A program made the position numbers and the translations under genes. A DNA stretch of 46,948 bases, from positions 1 to 46,948 of the forward strand of contig DBNW01000015.1 of assembly GCA_002299425.1 (NCBI GenBank). The letters run 5' to 3'. The notes below the pieces were generated by a model. That model had not been told where the DNA came from. It made no database searches and saw only the letters and a list, made by a program, of their open reading frames with translations. Positions 24,693-34,084 of this stretch are shown piece after piece (position 1 is the first letter of the stretch; the number at the start of each line of letters is the position of its first letter). The stretch is from Methylococcaceae bacterium UBA662 (GTDB lineage Bacteria > Pseudomonadota > Gammaproteobacteria > Methylococcales > Methylomonadaceae).

Positions 24693-24778
24693 CGCCTCAG
24701 TAACCGGTGATGGCTGTTTCAAGAGAGGGCTGAAAAAGCCGCCGTACCGTTTGTTTGCACGAGTGCCGCTTAAATGTC

Positions 24779-24814
24779 ATGCCTGGAAGCCAAAAATCCT
24801 AAACTTCCAGGCAT
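24779..24814. repeat. 11-bp inverted repeat between convergent genes
   Basis: ATGCCTGGAAG and CTTCCAGGCAT pair around a 14-base loop. It lies between the dehydrogenase and the coiled-coil gene, which converge, so it may act as a two-way terminator, but neither side has a good T run. Confidence 0.5.
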
Positions 24815-24820
24815 AAAAAC

Positions 24821-25084
24821 TTACTCGGACAAGCGCGTAGCGATACGTTGGTAGGCCTCTTTCAGTTCTTCGCCAATCATTTTAGCCTTGTCGATGTATT
24901 CTTCGGATGTTTCAATGGACTCGTCGGCAATTGCCGACGCTTTAGCTTTAATTTGCTGCCATTGTTTCTCAGCCTCATCAAACTCGTCTTTAGCCTCCAT
25001 AGACGCCAAATGCAATTTAAGCTGAACTTCCGTGCGTACCGCATCCAGTTGGTTTAATAGCTTTTCAAACTCTTGCTTTAACAT
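24821..25084 (-). CDS. Small coiled-coil protein of unknown function
   Basis: The 87-residue protein is almost entirely helical, with heptad-like spacing and high Glu, Lys and Ala content (FEKLLNQLDAVRTEVQLKLH, EEYIDKAKMIGEELKEAYQR). It has no signal peptide or Cys. The ATG is preceded by AAGGAG eight bases upstream, a strong site. Similar small coiled-coil proteins occur in many gammaproteobacteria without assigned function. It stands alone. Confidence 0.8.
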   Translation of the reverse strand: MLKQEFEKLLNQLDAVRTEVQLKLHLASMEAKDEFDEAEKQWQQIKAKASAIADESIETSEEYIDKAKMIGEELKEAYQRIATRLSE

Positions 25085-25296
25085 GCTGTACTCCTTAGAT
25101 TTCTTGGGTTTGGGAGCGGCTAGTGTACAACGATTAGCCGCAAAGATGGCATTAGACGCTACGGTTCGCGGTATTTTAGTGTCTCATCACCCAACGCCGC
25201 CCGGCCACTTTAGTGCTTCAGATACCCTCGGGTTAACTTTCGGTCATTCGCCCACTCAGCACCAGATTTGCGGGCAAAGACCGGGCGCAACACCGG

Positions 25297-27102
25297 TTAA
25301 GCAAACCGCTTGATAAGCGCCAAAAATGCCTCCCCGTACAGTGCCAGTTTGCGCTCACCAATACCTGAAATTAACGCCATATCGCGTAGGCTTTTCGGTC
25401 TGGTCTCCATCATGGCCATTAAGGTCGCGTCATGAAAAATGACATAGGGCGGCACGTCTTGGGTCTCGGCCAATTCCCTACGTTTTGCCCGTAACGCTTG
25501 CCAAAATGCCTCGCTGTCAACGGAACGTACAGCCGCCGTAGTAGCCGCACCGCTGCTACGCCGGATTTTTTCCGGGTGGCTGTCTTTGCGTAACATCAAC
25601 ACCTGTTCGCCGCGCAAAATAGGACGGCTGGCTTCGGTCAAGCGCAACGCGCCGTACTGGTCAAAGTCCACCGCCACCAAACCTTTCGCCACCAATTGCC
25701 GGAATACCGAAAACCATTGTTTGTCATCCAAAGCGTGGCCGATACCAAAAGTGGACAAATGCTCATGGCCTAAATTTTTCACTCTGTCGGTCCGTTTGCC
25801 CAACAACACATCTACCAGATAACCAACGCCGAAGCGCTGCCCGGAACGGTAAATGCACGACAACGCCTGTTGTGCGGCCAAGGTGCCATCCCAAGTCGCA
25901 ACGGGTTCTAAGCAAGTGTCGCAGTTACCGCACGGCTGCGCCAACACATCGCCAAAATAACTGAGCAAGGTTTGCCGGCGGCAGTGCACTTGCTCGCACA
26001 ATGCCAACATGGCATCCAGTTTGTGGTATTCGATGCGTTTGCGGGCTTCATCCGAACCGGATTCGGCCAGCATTTGCCGCAAGGTGATGACATCCTGCAA
26101 GCCGTAAGCCATCCACGCAGTGGCAGGCAAGCCGTCACGCCCTGCCCGCCCGGTTTCCTGGTAATACGCCTCGACACTTTTCGGCAAATCCAGATGCGCG
26201 ACAAAGCGCACATTGGGTTTATCAATGCCCATGCCGAAGGCAATCGTCGCCACCATCACCAAGCTATCGGCCATTAAAAACCGGTGTTGGTGCCGCTGGC
26301 GCTGCTCGTTACCCATGCCGGCATGGTAAGGCAAGGCCTCGATGCCATTGGCGCACAACCAGTCGGCGGTGGCTTCGACTTTTTTCCGGGACAGGCAATA
26401 AACGATACCGGCATCGCCCGTGTGTTCGGCACGGAGGAACGCCAGCAACTGCTGGCGGGCGTTTTGCTTTTGCACGATCCGATAACGGATGTTGGGCCGG
26501 TCAAAACCGCTGCGGAACACACGCGCCCCGGTTAGCCCTAAACGCAAGATGATTTCCTCCCGCGTTCGTTCGTCGGCGGTGGCAGTCAGGGCAATGCGCG
26601 GGATGGTAGGGTATTGCTCGTGCAGCAACGACACAGACAGGTAATCGGCACGGAAATCATGCCCCCATTGCGATACGCAATGGGCTTCGTCGATGGCAAA
26701 CAAGGCGATCTTGATTTGGCCAAACAAGCGTGCGGTGCGTGCCGTGGTTAACCGCTCCGGCGCGATGTACAGCAAATCCAATTCGCCGGCCAACAATTGC
26801 CGCTCCACCGCCCGCGCTTGCTCCAAGGTTTGGCTGGAATTCAGGAACGCCGCATTCACCCCCAATTGCAACAAAGCGTTGACCTGGTCTTGCATCAAGG
26901 CAATCAACGGTGAGATCACCACGCCTACGCCATCGCGCAGCAAGGCCGGGATTTGGTAGCACAACGACTTACCGCCGCCGGTCGGCATCAACACCAAGGC
27001 GTCCTCGCCTGCCACAAGATGTTCGATAACGGCCTGCTGTTGGCCACGGAAACGGTCGTAACCGAAAACAGTCTTTAGGGTTTGCGCGGGGGTACGGGTC
27101 AT
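25297..27102 (-). CDS. recQ: ATP-dependent DNA helicase RecQ
   Basis: A 601-residue 3'-5' helicase of recombination repair. Motif 0 (FGYDRFRGQQQAVIEHL), Walker A LMPTGGGKS (about 38-46), DEAHCVSQWGHDFR and LTATADERTREEI are followed by the second helicase half with VATIAFGMGIDKPNVRFV and YYQETGRAGRDG. The RQC zinc site uses Cys residues in LALCEQVHCRR and QPCGNCDTC. The HRDC domain occupies the last 85 residues (WQALRAKRRELAE to the end). All domains are present and the length is standard. Confidence 0.97.
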   Translation of the reverse strand: MTRTPAQTLKTVFGYDRFRGQQQAVIEHLVAGEDALVLMPTGGGKSLCYQIPALLRDGVGVVISPLIALMQDQVNALLQLGVNAAFLNSSQTLEQARAVERQLLAGELDLLYIAPERLTTARTARLFGQIKIALFAIDEAHCVSQWGHDFRADYLSVSLLHEQYPTIPRIALTATADERTREEIILRLGLTGARVFRSGFDRPNIRYRIVQKQNARQQLLAFLRAEHTGDAGIVYCLSRKKVEATADWLCANGIEALPYHAGMGNEQRQRHQHRFLMADSLVMVATIAFGMGIDKPNVRFVAHLDLPKSVEAYYQETGRAGRDGLPATAWMAYGLQDVITLRQMLAESGSDEARKRIEYHKLDAMLALCEQVHCRRQTLLSYFGDVLAQPCGNCDTCLEPVATWDGTLAAQQALSCIYRSGQRFGVGYLVDVLLGKRTDRVKNLGHEHLSTFGIGHALDDKQWFSVFRQLVAKGLVAVDFDQYGALRLTEASRPILRGEQVLMLRKDSHPEKIRRSSGAATTAAVRSVDSEAFWQALRAKRRELAETQDVPPYVIFHDATLMAMMETRPKSLRDMALISGIGERKLALYGEAFLALIKRFA

Positions 27103-27443
27103 CAGTGTGTTGGAAGGCTCTTAAGCGAGCGCGGGGCCTGGTTATCTACTTCAGCATTCGGCTCGGTGGCCGGGTATGTTGCCTTCGGCATAGCAATGCC
27201 GTGGTCTTGAAACAGGGGTGGAATCATGGCGGCTATTTTAGAATTCCCAGCTTGAAGTTCAAGCACGACTCGGTGTTATGTAAACCCCTAAAGCCGCACC
27301 CGTGGCAAAACAAGCGCGTTCACTCGATGCCTACCCGGTCACGGGATGCGGGGTGTTTTAGTTAGCTGAAACACCCCTGTAACCGCGTTAAAAGCGGCGA
27401 CAACGTTGAAATTTAGGGTGTTCAAGCGGCTTGGTGCCGACAG
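27103..27443. other. 341-base intergenic region with a 9-bp hairpin
   Basis: No convincing gene: the small plus-strand frame here has a composition unlike coding sequence. GGGGTGTTT (27350-27358) pairs with AAACACCCC (27369-27377) around a ten-base loop, about 70 bases from the xth stop. It may end xth or recQ-region transcripts, but has no T run. Confidence 0.4.
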
Positions 27444-28217
27444 TCAAAACGGATAGTCATAGTCCATCAATAGCGGCGCGTGGTCGGAAAAACGCGCGTC
27501 TTTGTAGAGGTATGCCGCGTTAACGGTAACTTTGAGTGAGGCAGTGATGAGTTGGTAATCAATGCGCCAACCGACGTTTTTGGCCCAAGCTTGGCCACGG
27601 TTTGACCACCAAGTGTATTGGTCGGCCGCTTGATTGACGATCCGAAACGCATCCAACCATTGACCATCTGCCAACAACGCATCCATCCAGGCGCGTTCTT
27701 CGGGTAAAAAACCGGAGTTTTTTTGGTTGCTACGCCAATTTTTCAGGTCGATTTCTTTATGGGCGATATTCCAGTCGCCGGCGATGATAAGGTCACGGCC
27801 TTCTTGCGCGCGTTGCTTTAGATAAGGCATCAGCCGAGCCATGGCCTGAAATTTAATGGCCTGCCGCTGCTCGCCGGAGGAGCCGGACGGCAAGTACAGG
27901 GAAATGACGCTCAAGTTTCCGAAGTAGGCTTCGATAAAGCGGCCTTCGGCGTCAAAATCCGGCCAGCCGATACCGCAGACAACGCGGTCGGGTGCTTTTT
28001 TACAGTACAGTGCCACGCCACTGTAGCCTTTTTTTTCAGCGTCGTGGTAAAAGCACTGGTAACCCTGTGGGCAAAACACCGCCGCTTCAAGCTGGCTAAA
28101 CTGAGCTTTGGTTTCTTGTATGCAAACCACATCGGCATTTTGCCGTGGCAACCAGGTAAAAAAGCCCTTACGTTCCGCCGAGCGGATGCCGTTAGCATTT
28201 AAGGTGATGATACGCAT
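27444..28217 (-). CDS. xthA: Exodeoxyribonuclease III
   Basis: The 257-residue protein is an AP endonuclease / 3'-exonuclease of base-excision repair. It has all family sites: LNANGIRS (Asn near the start), CIQETKAQ (metal-binding Glu), AGDWNIAH (Asp and Asn), WRIDYQL and the terminal FSDHAPLL (catalytic His). Length is normal. It is divergent from rpmE with a 104-base gap. Confidence 0.96.
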   Translation of the reverse strand: MRIITLNANGIRSAERKGFFTWLPRQNADVVCIQETKAQFSQLEAAVFCPQGYQCFYHDAEKKGYSGVALYCKKAPDRVVCGIGWPDFDAEGRFIEAYFGNLSVISLYLPSGSSGEQRQAIKFQAMARLMPYLKQRAQEGRDLIIAGDWNIAHKEIDLKNWRSNQKNSGFLPEERAWMDALLADGQWLDAFRIVNQAADQYTWWSNRGQAWAKNVGWRIDYQLITASLKVTVNAAYLYKDARFSDHAPLLMDYDYPF

Positions 28218-28321
28218 TAAAAAATTCCATTTGCGGTTTTAGTGGGGAGGCCGTATTATGAGCGGCTTTTTCAAACATTCCATGTCCCGTCTGCGGGCGT
28301 TTACGGGTAAGAGGCGCAGCC

Positions 28322-28522
28322 ATGAAACCAGAAATTCATCCTAGCTATAAACAAATCACCGTAACCTGCGGTTGCGGTAATACTTTTGTGACCGGTTCTG
28401 TATTAGCTAAAGATTTGCAAATCGAAGTCTGTTCCGCGTGCCATCCTTTCTATACGGGTAAACAGCGGGTTGTAGATACAGCAGGCCGGGTCGATAAATT
28501 CCGCAAAAAATACGGCAAATAA
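28322..28522 (+). CDS. rpmE: 50S ribosomal protein L31
   Basis: A 66-residue zinc-containing L31 (C+ type). It begins MKPEIHPSYKQITVTCGCGN and has the four-ligand set CGCG...CSACHP, with HPFYTGKQRVVDTAGRVDKF typical of the family. GAGGCGC lies upstream of the ATG. A CCCGC/GCGGG hairpin follows the stop, without a T run. Confidence 0.97.
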   Translation: MKPEIHPSYKQITVTCGCGNTFVTGSVLAKDLQIEVCSACHPFYTGKQRVVDTAGRVDKFRKKYGK

Positions 28523-28546
28523 GAACCCGCACTCAGCGGGCGCACC

Positions 28547-29212
28547 CTACGCGCCTGCTTGCGGCTTTTTTCTTAGCAGTAACAGTGCCGCTGCCGCACC
28601 TGCAATTACGCATAAAGCCAGCAACCCCACGTTTGCCTGATTCCAATCAAGCGGATAGCTATCTGCCTTCACGGGTGCGCTAATTCCCGGGATGCTGGGT
28701 AAATCGCCATCACCGCCGCCTGCTTTCAATTGCGCTTTCATGCCTTTTTCTGCGTGTTGCGGCAGTTCGCAATGCACGAGATACGTCTTTTTCTGGCTGG
28801 GCAGAATCAGCGCAGCCTTAAGTTCGCCTTTACCGTAAAGCTCCAAATGGAACATGCCGTCCGGGTACAAATAACCGGGCAAGCCGTGGATCATCAATTG
28901 GTGGCGGATTTGGTCGTCGTTGATGAAAACAATGTTGACTTTGGCGCAGGGTTTAACCTGCCATTCCTGTTGGTCGAACGCAAACATTTTGCCGTTAAAT
29001 TTTAGCGCGTGTTGGCGGCCGGCGCGGATGGTTAAATCGACGGTTTCGGAGATAGCTTGGCAATCGCGGGGCAGCGTGTCGCTGTTGGCATTCATGATCA
29101 TGCCGTATTCGTCCATGATCATGCCGCCGGGAGCCGTGGCATAACCTGGGCTTGGGGCGGCACTCAGAACACTGCTTGCCAAGGCAAAAAAAAGCAAGTT
29201 TTTCAATTTCAT
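28547..29212 (-). CDS. Membrane-tethered cupredoxin-like protein
   Basis: The 221-residue protein has a signal peptide (MKLKNLLFFALASSVLSAAP), a single cupredoxin-like domain (about 50-165), a Gly/Pro-rich linker and a C-terminal membrane helix (VGLLALCVIAGAAAALLLL) followed by basic residues. Type 1 copper ligands are visible as a His in DQIRHQLMIHG and the C-x4-H-x4-M set in HCELPQHAEKGM. It would sit on the periplasmic face of the inner membrane and could pass electrons to or from the multicopper oxidase whose gene ends two bases before it. Methionine-rich N-terminus (GGMIMDEYGMIMNAN) may bind Cu(I). Confidence 0.8.
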   Translation of the reverse strand: MKLKNLLFFALASSVLSAAPSPGYATAPGGMIMDEYGMIMNANSDTLPRDCQAISETVDLTIRAGRQHALKFNGKMFAFDQQEWQVKPCAKVNIVFINDDQIRHQLMIHGLPGYLYPDGMFHLELYGKGELKAALILPSQKKTYLVHCELPQHAEKGMKAQLKAGGGDGDLPSIPGISAPVKADSYPLDWNQANVGLLALCVIAGAAAALLLLRKKPQAGA

Positions 29213-29214
29213 AG

Positions 29215-30885
29215 TCAGTCCTTGCGTTTAGCGAAGGGTCGGTACATCCGTATCCAAACCGCTATGCCAATAAGGCCGCCGCTGGCCAAGCCAAACCCAA
29301 TCACGCGCACGAAGTCAGGCGTGAGCATACCGGCATCGCCTAACATGTGCGCGAAATCGCCTTGCTGCCATACCGGTTGTTGCTTAGCGTAGTAATCCTT
29401 GCTGAACACTTGCGCGAACAAGCCGTCGTGCATGGTGGGCATACCGCGTTCGTCCAACAACGGCTGGTAAGCCAGTATTCCTATGTTGCCACCCGGCTCC
29501 ATGCCGTCGGTGGTGGTACCCGTGGGGGTGTGGTCATGGAACATCCACAGCCCCGGACCGTAACTGTGCAGACCGTCGTTTTGAGTTTTTAGGTTGAGGT
29601 CTAGGCGTTGCGCGGGGGCCAAATCAAAGACATCGCGGGTAATTTGTTGCCCAGGGTCCAGGCTGACCCCGTCCATGCTGGCGACAACCGCCTTATGGCC
29701 GTGTATGTGCAAAGCCAGCGGCGAACGCTGCATGTTAGCGACATGCAGTTTGATGTTTTCGTTGCCGTTAACGATCACCAAACTGTCGCGCAAGGTGTAG
29801 GGGAAAGCGTGGCCGTTCAGCAAAAAATAATTCTCGAACGATTCGGTTATGTTGTAGGTACGCGCCATGCGTTCGGCAACCAGGCGCGGGTCGTTGGCTT
29901 GTTGGACGATTTGCGACAGGCGTTTGTCCAGCGATTGATAGAACAAATCGTATTCTTGGTGGTAGTGTTGACGCGTCGCTACGGACGGGTGACGCACCTG
30001 CCCGGCACCGATATTGAAAACTTGCGGCCAGTTGTTAGGCCGGTTTTCTTCCACAATGAACAATCCGGCCAAGCCCATCATCACATGCTGAGCGGTTTGC
30101 ACATGGCAGTGATACAGCATGGCACCCGCATGACGCGCCGTGAACTCGTAAGTGTGGCTGTTGCCAGGGTAAACCGCGTGTTCCTCCATGCCGTCGTTGT
30201 CGCGCCCGTCCGCCGTCATCCACGGGTGATCAACGCCGTGCAAGTGAATGGTGTGCGGCAAGTAATGGGTGTTTTCCAAAGTAACACGGACTTCATCGCC
30301 TTGCTCGACACGAATGGTCGGCGACGGTGCGCGTAAAATCGCGCTGGCCACCTTGGAATTAAGGTGTTTCACGCCCATGCCGCGCGATTTTGGCGCATAC
30401 ACCCACAGTCCGGGTTGGATGCCAGGGGCGATGTCGAATGTGTTCATCAAAAAATCGCCATCCGGGCTGGACCCGTTCAGCTCTATCACTTCCAGTTTGA
30501 TATGAACACTGTCAGGGTCGCCATCGTTGTCCTTGTCATCACCCATAATCAGTGCATCTTGGGCAAAATCGGTTTGCATCAAAGTAGCCATGGACACGTT
30601 GTTGGTGCCCTTCACTGCCGCTGCAACTTCATAGGGATTATCCGGCTGGCATTGCGGCGCAGCGGCGATGGTGACACCTTCTACCGCCTGCGCCTGCCGC
30701 CATTCAGGATGCAGATCGGGGCATGGCATCTGGGCACTGAGTTCGGCATTTACGGCAGTTTTGTTAACCGTTGCCGGCGGCGTAATGCCGGCTTGCCCGG
30801 TTACGTCAGGGTACCAGAATACAACGATGGCGAGCAGGCCAGCGGCTATCACGGCCAGTAGCAGCGTGTTGCGTTTAGAGAGCAT
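29215..30885 (-). CDS. Membrane-anchored two-domain multicopper oxidase
   Basis: About 556 residues from ATG 30885 (the upstream TTG frame lacks support). An N-terminal membrane anchor (8-24) and a C-terminal helix (about 528-548) bracket two cupredoxin domains. Domain 1 has HTIHLHGVDHPW (HLHG 214-217) and LYHCHVQTAQHVMMG (HCH 259-261, H267, M269/270), joining trinuclear ligands to a type 1 site. Domain 2 has LALHIHGHK (393-397) and WMFHDH (449-452) but no Cys, so no second type 1 site. An acidic DDKDNDGDPDS (116-126) looks like a calcium loop. Possible roles are Cu(I) or metal oxidation. The substrate is unknown. Confidence 0.85.
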   Translation of the reverse strand: MLSKRNTLLLAVIAAGLLAIVVFWYPDVTGQAGITPPATVNKTAVNAELSAQMPCPDLHPEWRQAQAVEGVTIAAAPQCQPDNPYEVAAAVKGTNNVSMATLMQTDFAQDALIMGDDKDNDGDPDSVHIKLEVIELNGSSPDGDFLMNTFDIAPGIQPGLWVYAPKSRGMGVKHLNSKVASAILRAPSPTIRVEQGDEVRVTLENTHYLPHTIHLHGVDHPWMTADGRDNDGMEEHAVYPGNSHTYEFTARHAGAMLYHCHVQTAQHVMMGLAGLFIVEENRPNNWPQVFNIGAGQVRHPSVATRQHYHQEYDLFYQSLDKRLSQIVQQANDPRLVAERMARTYNITESFENYFLLNGHAFPYTLRDSLVIVNGNENIKLHVANMQRSPLALHIHGHKAVVASMDGVSLDPGQQITRDVFDLAPAQRLDLNLKTQNDGLHSYGPGLWMFHDHTPTGTTTDGMEPGGNIGILAYQPLLDERGMPTMHDGLFAQVFSKDYYAKQQPVWQQGDFAHMLGDAGMLTPDFVRVIGFGLASGGLIGIAVWIRMYRPFAKRKD

Positions 30886-31267
30886 GGGGTACACGGGTTG
30901 AAAAAAGGTTGTGGGGAACAAGAAGAGGACGTGACTTTAGGCAAAAGAATTCCTTAGGCTAACGCTTTGCGGCTGGCACCCGTATGGCTGACACACCGTA
31001 AGCTCTGGCACTCAATCATCAATCAGCCATCAATAACCGGCTGTTCGCCGACGGCGCGCGGAAAAAGCCAGCGCTTTGTTCCGGTCAATGCCGAATCCAC
31101 GGTCTTAAGTCGCAGTCGGCACCATTACGTTACAATGCCGCAAACAGAAAGCGAAAAACCGCGTAGTTTTATCATGGCCGAAGAAAAAGGTGAAGCCAAG
31201 CCTAGCAAGTGAAGACGCAGGTCTAGTGATGACGTTATTTTTAAGTTTTTTATAAAGGGATATTCTC
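30886..31267. other. 382-base divergent region between the copper genes and rmuC
   Basis: No strong gene is seen. A 25-codon frame at 31135-31212 reads MPQTESEKPRSFIMAEEKGE followed by AKPSK. It lacks a ribosome site and is too short to support. The promoters for both flanking genes must lie here. No copper-regulator palindrome was recognised. Confidence 0.35.
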
Positions 31268-32734
31268 ATGCTGATTGAACCGCCGCTGTTAGCAGCCGCT
31301 TTTGCTTCCATTTTGTTGTTATTGGTGGTGTTGTTGCTACTGGCGTTACAGCAAAACAGCAAAATTACCCGGTTGCAGAACCGACTGGATGCCACGCAAG
31401 GCAATGACGAAAAACTTGAACGCAGCCTGCGTGCAGAAATGGCCGCTAACCGTCAGGAAATCAGCGACACGTTACGGCAAAACCGCGAAGAGCTGGGAGC
31501 GGCGATTGAACGGCAAAGCCAGTTGTTGCAAACCAGTACGGGACAATTTCGGCACACGCTGGAAGAAAAATTAGCGGCCTTTCAGCAGGAACACCGCAGC
31601 CAATCGGAAAACCTACGCAGTCTAGTTGACGACAAGCTCAATCTGGCCCAACAAGACGCCCGCCAAGGCCGCAGCGAACAGGCCACCAGTCTAAAACAAT
31701 TCGGCGAACAATTGACCGGGCAGTTGCAGCAATTGACACAACGCAACAGCGACGGGCTGGAAACCTTGCGCCAAGCGGTGGAAAGCAAATTGACGCAGAT
31801 CCAGACCGACAACAACCAAAAGCTGGAGCAAATGCGGCAAACAGTGGATGAAAAGCTGCACAACACCTTGGAGCAACGCTTGGGTGAATCCTTCAAGCAA
31901 GTCAGCGAGCGGCTGGAGCAAGTCCATAACGGCTTGGGGGAAATGCGACACCTGGCCTCGGGTGTCGGCGACCTGAAAAAAGTCTTGGCCAACGTCAAAA
32001 TACGCGGCACCTGGGGCGAAGTGCAGTTGGAGAACCTGCTGGAACAAATGCTCAGCCCGGAGCAATACGCCAAAAATGTCAGCACCCGCCCGAACAGCAA
32101 TGAGCGGGTCGAGTTTGCCATCAAACTGCCGGGGCGCGATCATGACGATTCCGTGGTCTGGTTGCCGATAGACGCCAAATTTCCGTTGGAAGATTACCAA
32201 AAGCTGGCCGAAGCCCAGGACCGGGCCGACTTGCCGGCGATGGAAGAAGCCGGCAAAGCACTGGAGGCGCGCATCAAGGCCGAAGCCAAAGCCATCCGCG
32301 ACAAATACCTAGAACCGCCGCACACCACTGATTTCGGCTTGCTGTTTTTGCCCATCGAAGGTTTGTACGCGGAAGTGATCCGCCGCCCCGGCTTGTCGGA
32401 TTTGTTGCAGCGCGACTACCGCGTGACCTTGGTCAGCCCGACCACGCTGGCGGCAATTTTAAACAGTCTGCAAATGGGGTTTCGCACCTTGGCGATTGAA
32501 AAACGCTCCAGCGAAGTCTGGCAGGTGTTGGGCGCGGTCAAGACTGAATTTGGCAAGTTCGGCGATGTGCTGGCGAAAACCAAGAAAAAGCTGGATGAAG
32601 CCCGCAACACCATAGACCAAGCGGAAGTGCGCACGCGCGCGATTGACCGGCAATTGCGCCAGGTGCAGGCGTTGCCTAAAAATGAGGCGTCGCTGTTGCT
32701 GCCGGAACTGGCGGCTGATGAGGTTGCCAGTTAA
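31268..32734 (+). CDS. rmuC: DNA recombination protein RmuC
   Basis: The 488-residue protein has an N-terminal membrane helix (LLAAAFASILLLLVVLLLLAL), a long coiled coil (about 28-240) and the conserved nuclease-like RmuC domain: RGTWGEVQLENLLEQ, VVWLPIDAKFPLEDYQ, FGLLFLPIEGLYAEVIRRPG and LVSPTTLAAILNSLQMGF. RmuC limits inversion at short inverted repeats in E. coli. AAGGGAT precedes the ATG. A strong terminator follows at 32834. Confidence 0.95.
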   Translation: MLIEPPLLAAAFASILLLLVVLLLLALQQNSKITRLQNRLDATQGNDEKLERSLRAEMAANRQEISDTLRQNREELGAAIERQSQLLQTSTGQFRHTLEEKLAAFQQEHRSQSENLRSLVDDKLNLAQQDARQGRSEQATSLKQFGEQLTGQLQQLTQRNSDGLETLRQAVESKLTQIQTDNNQKLEQMRQTVDEKLHNTLEQRLGESFKQVSERLEQVHNGLGEMRHLASGVGDLKKVLANVKIRGTWGEVQLENLLEQMLSPEQYAKNVSTRPNSNERVEFAIKLPGRDHDDSVVWLPIDAKFPLEDYQKLAEAQDRADLPAMEEAGKALEARIKAEAKAIRDKYLEPPHTTDFGLLFLPIEGLYAEVIRRPGLSDLLQRDYRVTLVSPTTLAAILNSLQMGFRTLAIEKRSSEVWQVLGAVKTEFGKFGDVLAKTKKKLDEARNTIDQAEVRTRAIDRQLRQVQALPKNEASLLLPELAADEVAS

Positions 32735-32833
32735 CCTCTGTGCCGTTACCACCCTGTTTGCACAGATGCGATCGCTTAATGCGTTCTGCGGCGGCTGGCG
32801 GGTAATTCATACGCCCGGCTCTGGCTATAGGGC

Positions 32834-32864
32834 AAAAAAAAGAGGGCGCACCCTCTTTTTTTTT
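32834..32864. terminator. Bidirectional rho-independent terminator
   Basis: A run of A, GAGGG, a four-base CGCA loop, CCCTC and a T run form a perfect stem flanked by A and T tracts on both strands. It serves rmuC (plus) and the converging outer-membrane protein gene (minus). Confidence 0.92.
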
Positions 32865-32884
32865 GTGCGTTTTAAGCGCGTTGC

Positions 32885-33754
32885 TTAGAAACCAATACCG
32901 ATGTAACCACCTGCGGTTAAGCCATCGGTGTCAACGCCATCGGCGGCACCCCCGGTTAAGTGGTAGCGGGCATCGACGCCGACGAAAATGTCTTTCCACA
33001 CCCGGTAGTCGCCACCGGCAGCAAACATCATGCCAGGGTTTAATACGGTAATGGATTCAGACGGTGGGCTGATAACGTGAAAGCCTAAACCAACCGGGAT
33101 CAACCACGGCCTAAAGTCGCTGCCTTTCATAAACTTCACTTTTGGTGCGGCACTCAAGGTCAGTTGGTTGACCGTCACATCCCGCGCCGGGCCGCCTGCA
33201 CCGCCGACAAGAGCTGCTAAACAGGTGGGGTTAGAAGCCAAGCAGTTGCCTTGGGCGCTGCCGAATTCTTTGTATTCAACCATCAGTTCGGCCAACACTT
33301 CGGTGTCGCTTAACGCACCCCACACATCGTCGGTCAAACCGAAATCAAAGCCTGCGCCGATATACCAGCCGTCTTCATCAGAGCGGTCTTGGGCACCTAA
33401 GGGGACGACATCACTTTGAATGGAAACGCCATTTCTTGGGTTATCCATGCTGGCATAACCGCCACGGAAGAACATGGTGTTGGCGTGTTTCGTTGAGACT
33501 GGGCTGGTCTTGGTTTCCCGCATCCATTGGTCTAGCTCTTGAACTTTAGCGGCATCGTCCGCTTGCGGACGGGCGGCTTCTGCCCGCAAAGTTTGCAATT
33601 CGTACTGCATTTGTTGCAACTGCGCTTCTAGGGCTTCCACTCTGCTGCTAGCGGCCTCGGCCATGCGCTCGGCTTTTGAGCTGGCTAAAGCCTGCGGGGC
33701 TAATACTAAGGTAACTGCTGTGGCTATAGCGAGGCGTGTCGTGAATTTGTTCAT
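32885..33754 (-). CDS. Outer-membrane beta-barrel protein with N-terminal coiled coil
   Basis: The 289-residue protein has a signal peptide ending near QALASS, then a coiled coil (about 28-62, VEALEAQLQQMQYELQTLRA) like those of trimeric porins or peptidoglycan-linked proteins. The rest is an alternating beta-strand region with Gly- and Asp-rich turns, ending in GGYIGIGF with a terminal Phe for barrel insertion. Strong ribosome site AAGGGGA precedes the ATG. One Cys pair (NCLASNPTCL) probably forms an outside loop disulphide. Similar proteins are common in methylotrophic gammaproteobacteria, but function is unknown. Confidence 0.8.
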   Translation of the reverse strand: MNKFTTRLAIATAVTLVLAPQALASSKAERMAEAASSRVEALEAQLQQMQYELQTLRAEAARPQADDAAKVQELDQWMRETKTSPVSTKHANTMFFRGGYASMDNPRNGVSIQSDVVPLGAQDRSDEDGWYIGAGFDFGLTDDVWGALSDTEVLAELMVEYKEFGSAQGNCLASNPTCLAALVGGAGGPARDVTVNQLTLSAAPKVKFMKGSDFRPWLIPVGLGFHVISPPSESITVLNPGMMFAAGGDYRVWKDIFVGVDARYHLTGGAADGVDTDGLTAGGYIGIGF

Positions 33755-34084
33755 CGTTGTTCCCCTTATAATTTAGGTTGTTATTCTACAAAATTTTGCA
33801 TTTATACAACAAAACGCGTCCTACGGTGCCGATGGTACCAGCAAAACTGCTTTCATTACAAGCTTTCATGAAATAGTCAATATCTTGTTATAAAACTAAT
33901 AATTGTCAATTACTGGGAATACACAGCGACGCTGACTGGATGTTTAAAAAAAACAACAAATACCCCTAAAAAACTTTTGTCTTTATTCTTAAGGACCTAT
34001 CTTTTAACCTATGCCTGTTTTGGCGCAGGCTTGGCCAAACCGACAACGCCTTCGCTTTTTCCGCCCGCTGCACCTGCCAACCCC
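33755..34084. other. 330-base AT-rich upstream region
   Basis: It holds divergent promoters for the outer-membrane protein and thiO. A 27-codon frame 34011-34094 (MPVLAQAWPNRQRL...) ends TGA overlapping an ATG of thiO at 34091, so it could be a leader peptide. AAGGA lies 15 bases before its ATG, too far for a convincing ribosome site. Nothing else is supported. Confidence 0.35.

Noticed and set aside
27105..27365. 86-residue plus-strand frame between recQ and xth
   Set aside because: No ribosome site, odd composition and no recognisable motif.
31135..31212. 25-residue frame upstream of rmuC
   Set aside because: Too short, no ribosome site, no known match.
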